From Clostridiales bacterium (GTDB lineage Bacteria; Bacillota; Clostridia; Lachnospirales; Lachnospiraceae), in the NCBI GenBank assembly GCA_018376135.1, contig JAHABX010000034.1, positions 1-28,395 of the forward strand: DNA of 28,395 bases, written 5' to 3'. The notes below the pieces were generated by a model. The model had not been told where the DNA came from. It ran no database searches and saw only the letters and a list, made by a program, of their open reading frames with translations. The translations under genes and the position numbers were made by a program. Positions 10,001 to 15,720 of the stretch are shown here, one piece after another. Position 1 is the stretch's first letter, and every line of letters begins with the position of its first letter.

Positions 10001-11642
10001 CCTCGCTTGTCTCCTCCGCGTTATAACGGTAGCTGTACTGCAGATAGACCTTCTCGCCCGGTTGCAGCGTGGACAGAGCAAAGGACTGGCTGCCTGTGCG
10101 GCTCTTGCGCAGCATGACAGACTTGCCTTCATAGCTCTCGCTGGAGTAGGTCTGAAAGCCCTCCTCATTGGTGGACGTCTCACCGCTTCCCTTCAGAGAT
10201 TTGTAAGCGGTAAAGCTGACGCCTCTCATGATGGCTCCGCTGGGGTCCTCCACCTCCAGATCCAGACCGAGCGCATAGCTCCAGGGCTGAAGGCCGGACA
10301 CCGTCACGACCGGCTCCTGATACGGGATCGGCTCGGATTCTCCTCCGTCCTCCGGATCGCCTTCGCCCGGATCCGAATCCCCGGTTCCTTCTCCGCCGTC
10401 TCCGCTTCCGCCGTCTCCGCCGCTGCCCTCACCGGGCTTACCGTCGGTGGAATCGTCCGGATCACCCCCGCCGGGCTCATGATCCTGATCGTCATCCTCA
10501 TCGGCTCCGCTTCCGCCTTCTCCGCCGGTTCCGTCGCCGGGCTTACCGCCCTCTGCATCACCGGAACCGCCCTCGCCGGGCTTCGGATCCTGGTCTCCCT
10601 CGTCACCGTCTCCGCTTCCGCCGGAGCTTCCGCTGCTGTCGCCGTCAGAGCCGTCACCCTGATCCGTATCTTCCTGACTGCCGCCGTCATCACTGCCGGA
10701 GGAACCGCTGTCCCCGTTCTGGCTGCCTTCCTGACCGGTCTGTCCCTGATCGCCGCTTCCGCCGGCAGCCGAAGCCGCTCCGCCCTGACCGGCACCCGTA
10801 TCCGCACCGCCGGTCTGCTGCTCGGGAACCTCCTCTGCCGCTTCCGTATCCGCTTCCGTCACACTCTGGTCTGTGCCGGGATTTTTGTTATTGCTGCCTT
10901 CTTTGGAGTTCAGGATCTCCTCCGCATCCTGAAGGAGATCCGGATCCGGTCTGGATCCCTCTCCTTCCTCGATCGCCTTCTGTATCAGCCCCAGGGCATC
11001 CAGCAGATCCACGTAGTTATAACGGTAGCGTCCGATGGTGATCACAGCGTCAAACAGGGCCTCCTCGCTGCCGTAGGCAAGGGACCCGTCCTTCTGCCCA
11101 TACCAGTGCATGGCAGTCTCGCTCAGAGAGAGGATGCTGTTGGCAGGGATCACGATGCTGCCGAGAGGCCCCTCCAGCACCGCCTGCTGCGCGTTCATAT
11201 ACAGACCGTTGGAAAGCGTGAGCAGAATAAATTCACCCTCATCCGCCTGTGTCATATCCACATTATAGGAAATGCCCTCGCTGAGATAGAGTCCCTCAAA
11301 GGTCTGGTACAGATCCACCTCCGGAGTGACAAGCCAGTTCTCTTCTCCCAGAAAACGCAGTCCCGTGCCTCCGTTGACATAGAGCGGATAGGTCAGATCG
11401 ATCTTCGTTCTGTCCTTTCCCACATAATAACCGCTGAGGGTCTCATATACCGTATCCTCGTACTGAACCTTCACCAGAGAAACAGGCGCGCCGTCATCAC
11501 CGGCGAGAGCCTTCTGCACGCCTGCCGAGGCAGGCACTGCATATCCCTCGTCTTCGATCGTACTGAATACACTGCCGGCGCCCAGCACGGCTGCTGTCAC
11601 ACAGCACATCGCCAATATAGCAGCAATGAAAAATTTCTTCAT
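1086..11642 (-). CDS. Giant membrane-anchored surface protein with Fn3-like and GLUG beta-helix regions (3518 aa)
   Basis: Order of parts: signal segment (about 1-25), ectodomain shared with three operon neighbours (about 55-222), Gly/Asp/Ser/Glu-rich stalk (about 255-440), a long run of Fn3- or Ig-like beta domains (about 445-1255), then right-handed beta-helix-like regions (about 1260-1590, 1700-2000 and 2230-2700). The latter two carry GLUG-type motifs such as AGGLMGY, VGGLAG and AGGLIG. Then comes a further beta region (to about 3110), a Gly/Ser/Ala/Glu low-complexity stretch with 13-residue repeats (about 3130-3430), and a C-terminal membrane helix with basic tail VIRKRKH. NRSLYTGEKQ just before the helix resembles a non-canonical sortase-type signal; there is no LPXTG. 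GLUG repeats are known from streptococcal M26 IgA proteases, but I find no HExxH metal site, so a peptidase role is not supported. Start: ATG with AGGAGG about 10 bases upstream. Likely an extracellular adhesin or fibre operated with the ATPase. Confidence 0.88.
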   Translation of the reverse strand: MKKFFIAAILAMCCVTAAVLGAGSVFSTIEDEGYAVPASAGVQKALAGDDGAPVSLVKVQYEDTVYETLSGYYVGKDRTKIDLTYPLYVNGGTGLRFLGEENWLVTPEVDLYQTFEGLYLSEGISYNVDMTQADEGEFILLTLSNGLYMNAQQAVLEGPLGSIVIPANSILSLSETAMHWYGQKDGSLAYGSEEALFDAVITIGRYRYNYVDLLDALGLIQKAIEEGEGSRPDPDLLQDAEEILNSKEGSNNKNPGTDQSVTEADTEAAEEVPEQQTGGADTGAGQGGAASAAGGSGDQGQTGQEGSQNGDSGSSGSDDGGSQEDTDQGDGSDGDSSGSSGGSGDGDEGDQDPKPGEGGSGDAEGGKPGDGTGGEGGSGADEDDDQDHEPGGGDPDDSTDGKPGEGSGGDGGSGDGGEGTGDSDPGEGDPEDGGESEPIPYQEPVVTVSGLQPWSYALGLDLEVEDPSGAIMRGVSFTAYKSLKGSGETSTNEEGFQTYSSESYEGKSVMLRKSRTGSQSFALSTLQPGEKVYLQYSYRYNAEETSEALDPATGELTQVTTIVRKYYYSDYIEIPMPTVEEGKVQAAGASWTTDFAAHPNALELDGLTLANTSAYDAEADYSFENFKLNTMPYVSRMELKLKPQDGGDEVTVIVGSSVLARAQQEESVFISTTPKLRSNMAYTYTAVAKDRWGNEIPLIANGSEAYSGTLYTRKATPVVTITEVENETDYLVLKVQVSDPDSALTDGQPLKLAVKDSRSGIAAALYGEWDTGKISPGGEDVYALELKDAKDGSEYELRLNSLAFSTLYSAEVTGDCEPQPDGRDLPGTLPKEENVKLGSLSVYTAALSSGLISFSTGVSDLLDTSASMEFIMTSATTLDMLPLVDEFRIELKDESGRVVNEVSLSQEELSAGEYEYIDSEAVLELDPGNHVRPRLVLYGTKDQIRNNNPWDSFCMAEVLPTEDPDTGEVTPGGFTRPMKLRVLMPENSLSHFTKYTFSIQAVVKKSGQEYFIPVSMTTNRFTTKKTLPEVQYSDLFLAADVAEFLDLKVYDPDGTILNDGEVSIHLYYGGSLLNVQKITADKTGKAEGVDLRFDGLIAGGEYTLKFVAAAYNDAEGYGSYQTNYVLESYNIVAGSALTGALTLDSLSAAADGTFEAKLDVDVSDLKGYLAREGEKAQVTMTLERSDSMELPEYVPYETMVFPLVKNADGTLSLDHTEALSSLSAGDGWRATLTAVYQGSEVLLDQITFRTDADYVTVSTHAELLEAQDKNRYANILVDSDFEQDQNRSVDFYGTIDFQGHTVTKGENITAYFLKPGRGSHIRNLVYQYPEQAYYVNPAPIFGNVYGTVDNLIVHTQGQVEISKWTAPLIAYTLNTDGALRNFILHLSGDVSVSCAENYVTGVLCYSTNGLVENGYVYSTGGAGLVFRDSPATMDLFGNIRYATVRHLYVVSDSWYQQGNSAALLNSYRHVSGKNLQDIYAVGDYYSVDPGASKNWLLPLTESRLIFGEAEASAYMNLWELTARTYTEEPKIQQGVVEKLYDTQWQSEILGEGFDAEGCVPMGFYPRLKLSPEMQKHQGYLPLPIAGQGTAPKPVSDGWGEGEIYGQHDLDSGYIRLRFKNDNNYLINSITLEGLLTEIVSQKTASDGFYDVILNVEVDPAAAKYSDAYTLTELTYTVGSVVRSDRPEYVTSGIEFWKAVASPQDWAAINDHMDWNYKLTADIDFAGSGLTPNEIVINGTRVDFTQTTSFTGKLDGQEHILKNITLENMTNPYVIFQANGSTITNLLVEGLHITASESVRNSYTGFLGRSENSTLDNVRLKGCTVGGGGYLGLLAGYVNRSTIMNCSAVESTLYDIDSGTPLRAGGLMGYATNDRVSGCYTRDVDIRITDTLIANCVGGLAGSIGSSGLENSYAHGTIHAAATYVGGINGQMTTGDSTNIWNSWSYVDILQTSGSYAGGMAGHSYGNAYIKNGLALGNVEGSGTSDRIAGTGTNGSRFSSSYAYAGQTVTGLKPEEPGFAADLLDGTELGRADTWQDVILLGSRWNYSPVSQGCAPILNADCAREGWQQEAVPLPGQSSDPSLTIDNAQHFDNQEYTYSLVALLEHPGLESSAVIEMYKNKELSITLDGMDLTEAAQDAGAARITLGAGGQEITNIQIDTKGFVKALDSYALTVKYTEPSGRERELTTVVKYLEEDGSPHIAYWEVPNLEKWNEVVSTHGTTGENIQITGLVDFDNRTTGYNKLSFNRLEGKGEDAGFANLAYNGGLPGDPWIERIAMSLSDLSFTNMRFDFTSATQTRNMTGAIISLGGGKKLKLQDIHIKNNQYTRNYLGFISNLSGVLEDVEMKSVQIEEQDRTTGNFKNYCGGLVAYSQNTVRNVTADTITIYSPRTSNVGGIVGNTGPYGASTFENIRANHVTIAGGSVVGGLAGYATPGSRSELHLEEGTVTGSSAVGGLIGTYGTGGGLSNGKNWSVKDVIVTATGGAAGGAAGNCWHSSVWGVVVEDCTVTGTGNVGGYSSQVTGVTLQLLNIEIIDTTVTSTGAETSPNSVATGGVLGMATSDSTFTLAGMAVRGCRIEGTANVGGAVGIISREASSGSIDRVYVAEDVEVTASKETAGGLIGTANWLKLTDSACGATVTAGQTEAGGIVGRAEIRSDAIQTVLERVYYKGSVSAGSDYAGGLIGKLNSGVHKFTDTEAKNLLVAADVRGGGENISLWINDTASTGDAGTGTIYICEDSLLNGQTAKAVIEAAAAAGKTVYVIPKRLDNKQLLVTAADFGTQKLYRETLGYGNSWSLDHIGTTDNHFMPYTLDYDKKEILGAVNTDSEDNPAGILLPEAAPLGQETVAYASGVNTVNIEAKVPEGAAEATVWVNGDSYTTDANGVVTLYYDFKTPLTIGEKSYGAGNLFRQVMTYGDYWYYIKDGSIHYGEAVGDSTEEMQEAGTVTGISGAVHLWQGYAMDGSGKVYQLNGGTAADAAGYETVTADKNLTKLPNARPFWTDKDTEVYYYFSQYAGQKIPYRVFLMDDTAYTVAPGQGVLYDGVVLSKNTSYGVTSRYFALLSEKEQSFTAYLSDMKFKSNDFSMSNSGIWHSSNNMGYNGTVLLAYYGPGIIEGVDYTTGEKICSTRTTTQSFFTYAFHSIAGLFPGGNDNDLLLSDGSYQQGEDQRGELTEDGVIRADPDGAEPEGGKGEGGSAVPDEPSGIPEGSAGISAEEGSAGVDGSANGTGGIVSGPGGAVTDGSAQSGGSVYSRNEGAPGSAGGSMGALESTESSLQEGTGTGGDRIADGEIPLEGELSSGAGMASEGDTASGESGLAAEHGSAWALAEGGGGAEAAGGTGSVSGQESAAGGMGSVSGQESTAGGTGNVSGQESIAGGNTTVPGGDGAEAADIAGGSSEAEGASWQTPEEAARELFGESVIAYSEVTGQYELLETASAVNGDPVKMADAIAAREEKTEEKTEDEDAEKKAQEEDSSFAVAWGINRSLYTGEKQGFLLISLAAGAGIIILFVIYWKVIRKRKH
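1522..1638 (-). repeat. Three tandem 39-bp repeats in the giant gene
   Basis: Three consecutive 39-bp units (1522-1560, 1561-1599, 1600-1638) encode 13-residue repeats of the type TGNVSGQESIAGG in the low-complexity stalk before the C-terminal membrane anchor. The units differ by a few substitutions. Repeats of this kind can change copy number and so alter stalk length. Confidence 0.8.
10323..10880 (-). repeat. Gly/Asp/Ser/Glu-rich stalk of the 3518-aa protein
   Basis: About 186 residues made almost wholly of Gly, Asp, Ser, Glu and some Pro (for example GGSGDGDEGD, KPGEGSGGDGGSGDGGEG), with no hydrophobic core. It separates the shared N-terminal ectodomain from the Fn3-like region. It should be an extended, acidic, probably calcium-attracting linker. 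Confidence 0.8.
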
Positions 11643-11694
11643 GGGTCAGGTTCCTCCTTTTTCTGCATTTCCCACCCTCACATAATGGATCTGG

Positions 11695-12498
11695 TCAGAC
11701 CAGCGGGTCAAACAGCTCCGGCTGGGTCACCAGCAGAGACCTGCTTCCGTCATACTTCGTCATGGAATCGCCCATCAGGGAGATCACATAGTCACCGGAG
11801 GCAGGCTGCGCCGTTCCGGTACCGTCGGAAAGTTCCATTATAAATTCCTTTGTATCATAATTAAACAGCATCATGTATCCGCCGTAGGTCGCTTCCACAT
11901 AGGAAAGGGCGGGTACTTCCACCGTATAGCCGTTAAAGCTCACCGTCATGGGCTCCAGGAAGAGATAGAAATTACCCCCGTCATAGAGAAAGCCCTGTTC
12001 CGGCTGTGCGCTTTTGCCTCCGCGCTTCACGGTAATGGTGCCGTTTGCCTTGCATTCGATTTCACTGAGTCCTGCCACACGGTCATAAGTTCCTGACCTG
12101 GGCACATAATAGATCATATCCACAGGTATCACCACCTTGCGGGTATCGTCAATATATATGGGCAGCGTCGCTTCACTGTCCTGCCCCTTCTGTTCCAGTC
12201 TGACTGCTCCCGAGCGCTCCAGACTGAGTACAGCGCCCTCCTCCACTCTTCCAGCGGTCCCGCCATAATACTGCGTACCGGCGCTCTGAAACTCGTAGCT
12301 GGATCCCCGCTGGAAGACAAGCAGGACGATCACCACCGCCGCTATGGCAGCCAGCGCCGGGATCAGCAGTACCAGCCACTCTCTCCGGCTCAGCCTTCTG
12401 TGCCTTCTGAGGCGGCTTGGCGTATAACGCTCCCGTGTCTGCGTTCCGGTCTCAGACTGTTCTTTTCTCTCTTTTTTAAGCTTTAACCCGATGTTCAT
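11695..12498 (-). CDS. Single-pass membrane protein made of the shared ectodomain only (267 aa)
   Basis: A basic cytoplasmic N-terminus of about 40 residues (RLRRHRRLSRRE) precedes one membrane helix (about 41-63), which predicts an N-in, C-out anchor, then a beta-rich extracellular domain of about 200 residues. That domain resembles the N-terminal ectodomains of the three larger surface proteins of the operon: compare IYIDDTRKVVIPVDMIYYV here with YYVGKDRTKIDLTYPLYVN in the 3518-aa protein. It has no stalk or fibre part, so it may be a base or capping component. I chose the ATG at 12498 because GGAGG lies 6-7 bases upstream; an ATG at 12546 would add 16 residues but has only a weak site. It follows the five-helix membrane gene. 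Anchor and domain are seen; function is inferred. Confidence 0.8.
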   Translation of the reverse strand: MNIGLKLKKERKEQSETGTQTRERYTPSRLRRHRRLSRREWLVLLIPALAAIAAVVIVLLVFQRGSSYEFQSAGTQYYGGTAGRVEEGAVLSLERSGAVRLEQKGQDSEATLPIYIDDTRKVVIPVDMIYYVPRSGTYDRVAGLSEIECKANGTITVKRGGKSAQPEQGFLYDGGNFYLFLEPMTVSFNGYTVEVPALSYVEATYGGYMMLFNYDTKEFIMELSDGTGTAQPASGDYVISLMGDSMTKYDGSRSLLVTQPELFDPLV

Positions 12499-12552
12499 CC
12501 TGTACCTCCACATTGCCATATTCCCGCAGACACTCCCGCGCTTCATTTTCTT

Positions 12553-13104
12553 CTATTCCCAGATCTGCCGGGCGTCCACATCTCTGCCCTCCGAGATACC
12601 TGCCAGATCATTCAGGAACAGATAGACGGAAAACAGGATCAGAAACAGCCCCATCGCCACATAGAGCAGGATGAAGCCCAGTCCGCCTGACATATCCCGG
12701 ATATAACCGCAGATCAGATTGGCAGATACCAGTCCCACCATCTGCAGAAGCAGCCACAGAAGGCTGCCCCCCTGCCTGGAGACTCCCCGGTCACTCAGTG
12801 CCAGCACAAGCCCCGGCAGAAGCAGCATCAGATAATTCAGAAGCTCCAGCTTCTGAAATCCCACTACAAACACGATCAGAAAGATCAGCTTCAGCCATGC
12901 GCATGCCAGCTGCACGGCTCCTCTTCCGTCCAGTCCGAAAAAGAGACCTGCAAGCCGGAAGCCTTTGTCCGGCACCCAGGCTGTCCTGCATAAAACATAT
13001 AATATAACAAGCGCCGCCAGCGTTGCCGCCACTGCGGCGATCATGCCGGGCAGCATGGGGCGCAGCGCTGCCAGCAGTCTGAACAGCAATTCTGTGATAC
13101 TCAT
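12553..13104 (-). CDS. Five-helix membrane protein in the ATPase operon
   Basis: A 183-aa hydrophobic protein with predicted membrane helices at about 20-39, 63-83, 87-103, 114-134 and 141-164, and a charged C-terminal tail. Its ATG overlaps the epsilon-like stop codon by four bases (ATGA), so translation is coupled to the ATPase genes. It is the only polytopic membrane protein in the block and sits in an operon lacking ATPase subunit a. I see none of the hallmarks of subunit a, such as its conserved helix with an essential arginine; one lysine (K72) lies within helix 2. It may replace subunit a as a membrane partner of the ring, or link the motor to the surface proteins. I do not recognise a family. 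The gene is secure, the role is inference. Confidence 0.8.
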   Translation of the reverse strand: MSITELLFRLLAALRPMLPGMIAAVAATLAALVILYVLCRTAWVPDKGFRLAGLFFGLDGRGAVQLACAWLKLIFLIVFVVGFQKLELLNYLMLLLPGLVLALSDRGVSRQGGSLLWLLLQMVGLVSANLICGYIRDMSGGLGFILLYVAMGLFLILFSVYLFLNDLAGISEGRDVDARQIWE

Positions 13105-13415
13105 GCTTCGCCCTCACTTTTTGCATCAATTTCCTCTACCAGCAGAGTAAACTCGTTATGCTGATGCTTGTAGAAGCCCCGCATCCCACGATAAGGATGT
13201 TCACCCTCCCGGTTCAGAAAAATCACATCTCCCTCCACCTTTCCCAGTGTAGGCAGATAATCGTTCATGATCAGCGCGTAGAAATCTCTGCTGTGGATCC
13301 GCACAGCGTACACGCCGTCCAGTACCTTCAGACCGACCCTCGCGTCGATGATCCGGGCGATGATCCGCCCGTCATTTTTCAATTCCTCATATGTAGCTTC
13401 TTCGCGCTTTGCCAT
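13101..13415 (-). CDS. F1 epsilon-like subunit, beta-sandwich only (104 aa)
   Basis: Its position directly after beta and its pattern match the N-terminal beta-sandwich of F1 epsilon: YALIMNDYLPTLGKVEGD matches the usual GELGILPGHAPLLTRLKPG region, and GFYKHQHNEFTLLVEE matches the following GFLEVQPNVVTVLAD strand. In F-ATPases epsilon binds gamma and the c-ring and joins the central stalk to the membrane. The C-terminal two-helix domain that inhibits ATP hydrolysis in many bacteria is absent; the protein ends soon after the sandwich (normal epsilon is about 130-140 aa). The start has AAGGAGA 8 bases upstream, 12 bases after the beta stop codon. The assignment relies on weak similarity plus gene order. 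Confidence 0.72.
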   Translation of the reverse strand: MAKREEATYEELKNDGRIIARIIDARVGLKVLDGVYAVRIHSRDFYALIMNDYLPTLGKVEGDVIFLNREGEHPYRGMRGFYKHQHNEFTLLVEEIDAKSEGEA

Positions 13416-13427
13416 GCTCTGCTCTCC

Positions 13428-14927
13428 TTATTCCCCGTAAGCTCTCAGATAGGCGCCGATATAGGTAAAGTCCTGCTCATCCACGCTGTCAAGCCGCCCG
13501 TCCAGAATGGCGCTCACGTCGTTCAGCACATCCCCGATCGCCACGAACTGACCGGGAATACCGGTATACTGCTCCGCAACATACATGGGCTGTGAGAAAT
13601 AATTGCGCAGCTTCCGGGCACGGAAGAAGATATTCCGGTCGTCCTCCGAGAGATCGTCGATACCCAGCACTGCCACGATCTGCTCCAGCTCCTCGTACCG
13701 GGACAGACATGCCAGAGAACGCTCCACCAGATCAAAATGCCGCTGTCCCACCACATCCGGATCGATGATCCTGGAGTTGGTCGCAAATACATTGATCGCC
13801 GGATACAGTCCCTTCTCCGCCACCTTTCGGTCAAGCACCACCTGACCGTCCAGATGCTGGCTGATGGCATGCACCGCTCCGTCATCCATATCATCGGCAG
13901 GGATAAAGATCGCCTGGAAGGATGTGATGGAGCCGTCCGCGGTGGAATTGATACGCTCCTCCACCTCGCTGATCTCCGTCAGCAGGGCAGGAGAATATCC
14001 GTTGTCGATGGGCATACGGGCAAGCTCTGTGGATATCTCCGCTCCCGCCTGCACCATCCGGTATATATTGTCAATAAACAGCAGCACATCCTGCTTCTTC
14101 TCGTCACGCAGATACTCCGCCAGCGTAAGACCGGCATACATGGCACGGCTCCGGCTCATGGCATTATCACCCATCTGACCAAATGCCATGGAGATCTTAT
14201 CCAGCAGATTGGCTTCCAGCATCTCATCGTAGAGATCCCGTCCCTCACGGCTTCTCTCTCCGACGCCCACGAATACCGAGTTGGACTGTAAGCCATGATA
14301 TACGTTGTGGATCAGCTCCTTGATCAGCACCGTCTTGCCCACGCCTGCGCCGCCCAGCAGTCCCATCTTGAAGCCCTTGCGCATGGGAGCAAAAAAGTCC
14401 AGCACCTTGATCCCTGTCCAGAGAATATCACCGTCGATGACGATCTCGCTCATGGCGAGAGATTTGTCGTAGATGTTGCGGGTTCTGGGCGCATCCAGAG
14501 CCGTACCGTCGATGGTCTGGCCGTAGGGATTAAATACATGCCCCAGAATCTGCTCGTCATAGGCGATCCGAAGACCTCCCTCCTGCAGATACACCTTCAT
14601 GCCCCTTTTCAGTCCGCGGGTCTGACCGCAGCAGATAGCAGCCGCCACGGAGCCGCTGATCTCCGCGATCTCAAACAGATATTTCCGACCGTCCTGCACG
14701 GTATATACAAGATCCCGGACGCCCACCGGAGCATCCTTCAAAAAGATCTCCACCTTCAGGTTGGAAACAGATATGATGCGTCCTACGCTGTCATCTCTGT
14801 CCGCCTGCCCGGTCTCTTCTGCATTCCCTGCCTTCTTCTGATTCTTCAGGAAAGCCTCAGCCAGCGGTGATACCGGCATATCCGTTCCTGCAGCCCTATG
14901 ATTTACAAACTCTTCCTGTCTATTCAT
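13428..14927 (-). CDS. atpD-like: F1-type ATPase beta subunit paralogue (499 aa)
   Basis: The catalytic subunit, clearly of F1 beta type. Seen: P-loop GGAGVGKT (192-199); GVGERSREGRDLYDEM (221-236), which contains the catalytic glutamate E224 and R225; Walker B LLFIDN (282-287) followed by the canonical AGAEIS stretch; SITSFQAIFIPADD (333-346); SRIIDP (385-390); DDLSEDD (424-430), matching the DELSEED motif that pushes gamma; and SQPMYVAEQYTG. All residues I associate with ATP hydrolysis are present. The N-terminus carries about 45 extra, probably disordered residues before the beta-barrel. The ribosome binding site AGGAGG overlaps the gamma stop codon. With alpha and gamma encoded alongside, this is not a flagellar or secretion ATPase. 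Divergence from housekeeping beta (for example GVGERSREG versus GVGERTREG) suggests a specialised paralogue. Confidence 0.95.
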   Translation of the reverse strand: MNRQEEFVNHRAAGTDMPVSPLAEAFLKNQKKAGNAEETGQADRDDSVGRIISVSNLKVEIFLKDAPVGVRDLVYTVQDGRKYLFEIAEISGSVAAAICCGQTRGLKRGMKVYLQEGGLRIAYDEQILGHVFNPYGQTIDGTALDAPRTRNIYDKSLAMSEIVIDGDILWTGIKVLDFFAPMRKGFKMGLLGGAGVGKTVLIKELIHNVYHGLQSNSVFVGVGERSREGRDLYDEMLEANLLDKISMAFGQMGDNAMSRSRAMYAGLTLAEYLRDEKKQDVLLFIDNIYRMVQAGAEISTELARMPIDNGYSPALLTEISEVEERINSTADGSITSFQAIFIPADDMDDGAVHAISQHLDGQVVLDRKVAEKGLYPAINVFATNSRIIDPDVVGQRHFDLVERSLACLSRYEELEQIVAVLGIDDLSEDDRNIFFRARKLRNYFSQPMYVAEQYTGIPGQFVAIGDVLNDVSAILDGRLDSVDEQDFTYIGAYLRAYGE

Positions 14928-14937
14928 TTTATGTGCT

Positions 14938-15720
14938 TCACCTCCTGAGTGATTTCTGCTTCACATAGCTGTCTATGGTTTTGCGGAAGGAGCTCTGGTT
15001 CTTTTCCTTTCGTGTCTGACGCAATTCCTCCGCTTCCATTTCATCCAGCTTCTTCAGTGATTCTGAAGTAGCATTCTGCCGCATGATATTCTCTGCGGCG
15101 TAAGCGCTGGCAGCCGCAATACGCACCTCATAAACAAGACAGGAAACCGTCATGTCCTCCAGCAGTTTCTGTGCGTCACCTTCAATTTCAAAATCATCCC
15201 ATTGATTTTTCAGTTCTTCCTCCGGCTGCAGGCTGAGCGGATAGATCCGTTTGATCTCCTGCTTCACAGAGCTGACATTGTAATAATGGTTATACACCAG
15301 CTCCACTGCCGACCAGCAGCGTTCCCGCACGGCGCGCTCCAGATATGCGCGCACCTTGTCAAAATCCTTCTCGTATTCCTCCCGTGTCAGGAGCAGAGAG
15401 ACCTCCGGCGGACGGCGCAGCTTGCGACCGACCACGATCTTCTCGTTCCGGTCATCCTTCATAAGCACGGAGGATACGGAGGTATTCACGCTGCCGCAGA
15501 AGCCCAGGTCCGAACCCATGTAGATCCGCAGGACCGGCAGGCTCTCATCGGGAAGCAAAATGCGTTTGTCCAGCTGAAGGTTCCGGTTGGACTGAATGAC
15601 CCGCATCATGGCAGAAAGCTCTTCCTCCATGGCGGAATACATCAGCGCCTGACGGCCGGAGGACTCTACCCGCAGCAGTGCATGAAAATTCATGACCTTA
15701 ACGACAGCCTTTACATTCAT
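14938..15720 (-). CDS. atpG-like: F1-type ATPase gamma subunit paralogue (260 aa)
   Basis: The central rotor shaft. Recognisable features are LRIYMGSDLGFCGSVNT (about 65-80), matching the conserved SDRGLCGGLN of gamma, and a C-terminal helix starting ASAYAAENIMRQNATSES, which matches the usual ASEHAARMMAMDNAT helix. Between them is an alpha/beta domain. The N-terminal helix is shorter than usual and the C-terminus is unusually charged (RQTRKEKNQSSFRKTIDSYVKQKSLRR in part), so contacts with the alpha/beta ring may differ. Start chosen at 15720 because its ATG overlaps the alpha stop (ATGA) and GGAGGAAGGAGACGG lies just upstream; an in-frame ATG at 15750 lies inside alpha. It lies between alpha and beta as in canonical atp operons. 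Confidence 0.9.
   Translation of the reverse strand: MNVKAVVKVMNFHALLRVESSGRQALMYSAMEEELSAMMRVIQSNRNLQLDKRILLPDESLPVLRIYMGSDLGFCGSVNTSVSSVLMKDDRNEKIVVGRKLRRPPEVSLLLTREEYEKDFDKVRAYLERAVRERCWSAVELVYNHYYNVSSVKQEIKRIYPLSLQPEEELKNQWDDFEIEGDAQKLLEDMTVSCLVYEVRIAAASAYAAENIMRQNATSESLKKLDEMEAEELRQTRKEKNQSSFRKTIDSYVKQKSLRR

Noticed and set aside
1086..11642. M26-type IgA protease
   Set aside because: GLUG-type motifs suggested it, but no HExxH zinc site was found in the 3518 residues.
10062..11843. Long plus-strand open frame opposite the giant gene (593 codons) and other long antisense frames
   Set aside because: These mirror repetitive GC-rich codons of the real minus-strand genes and lack ribosome sites and recognisable domains.
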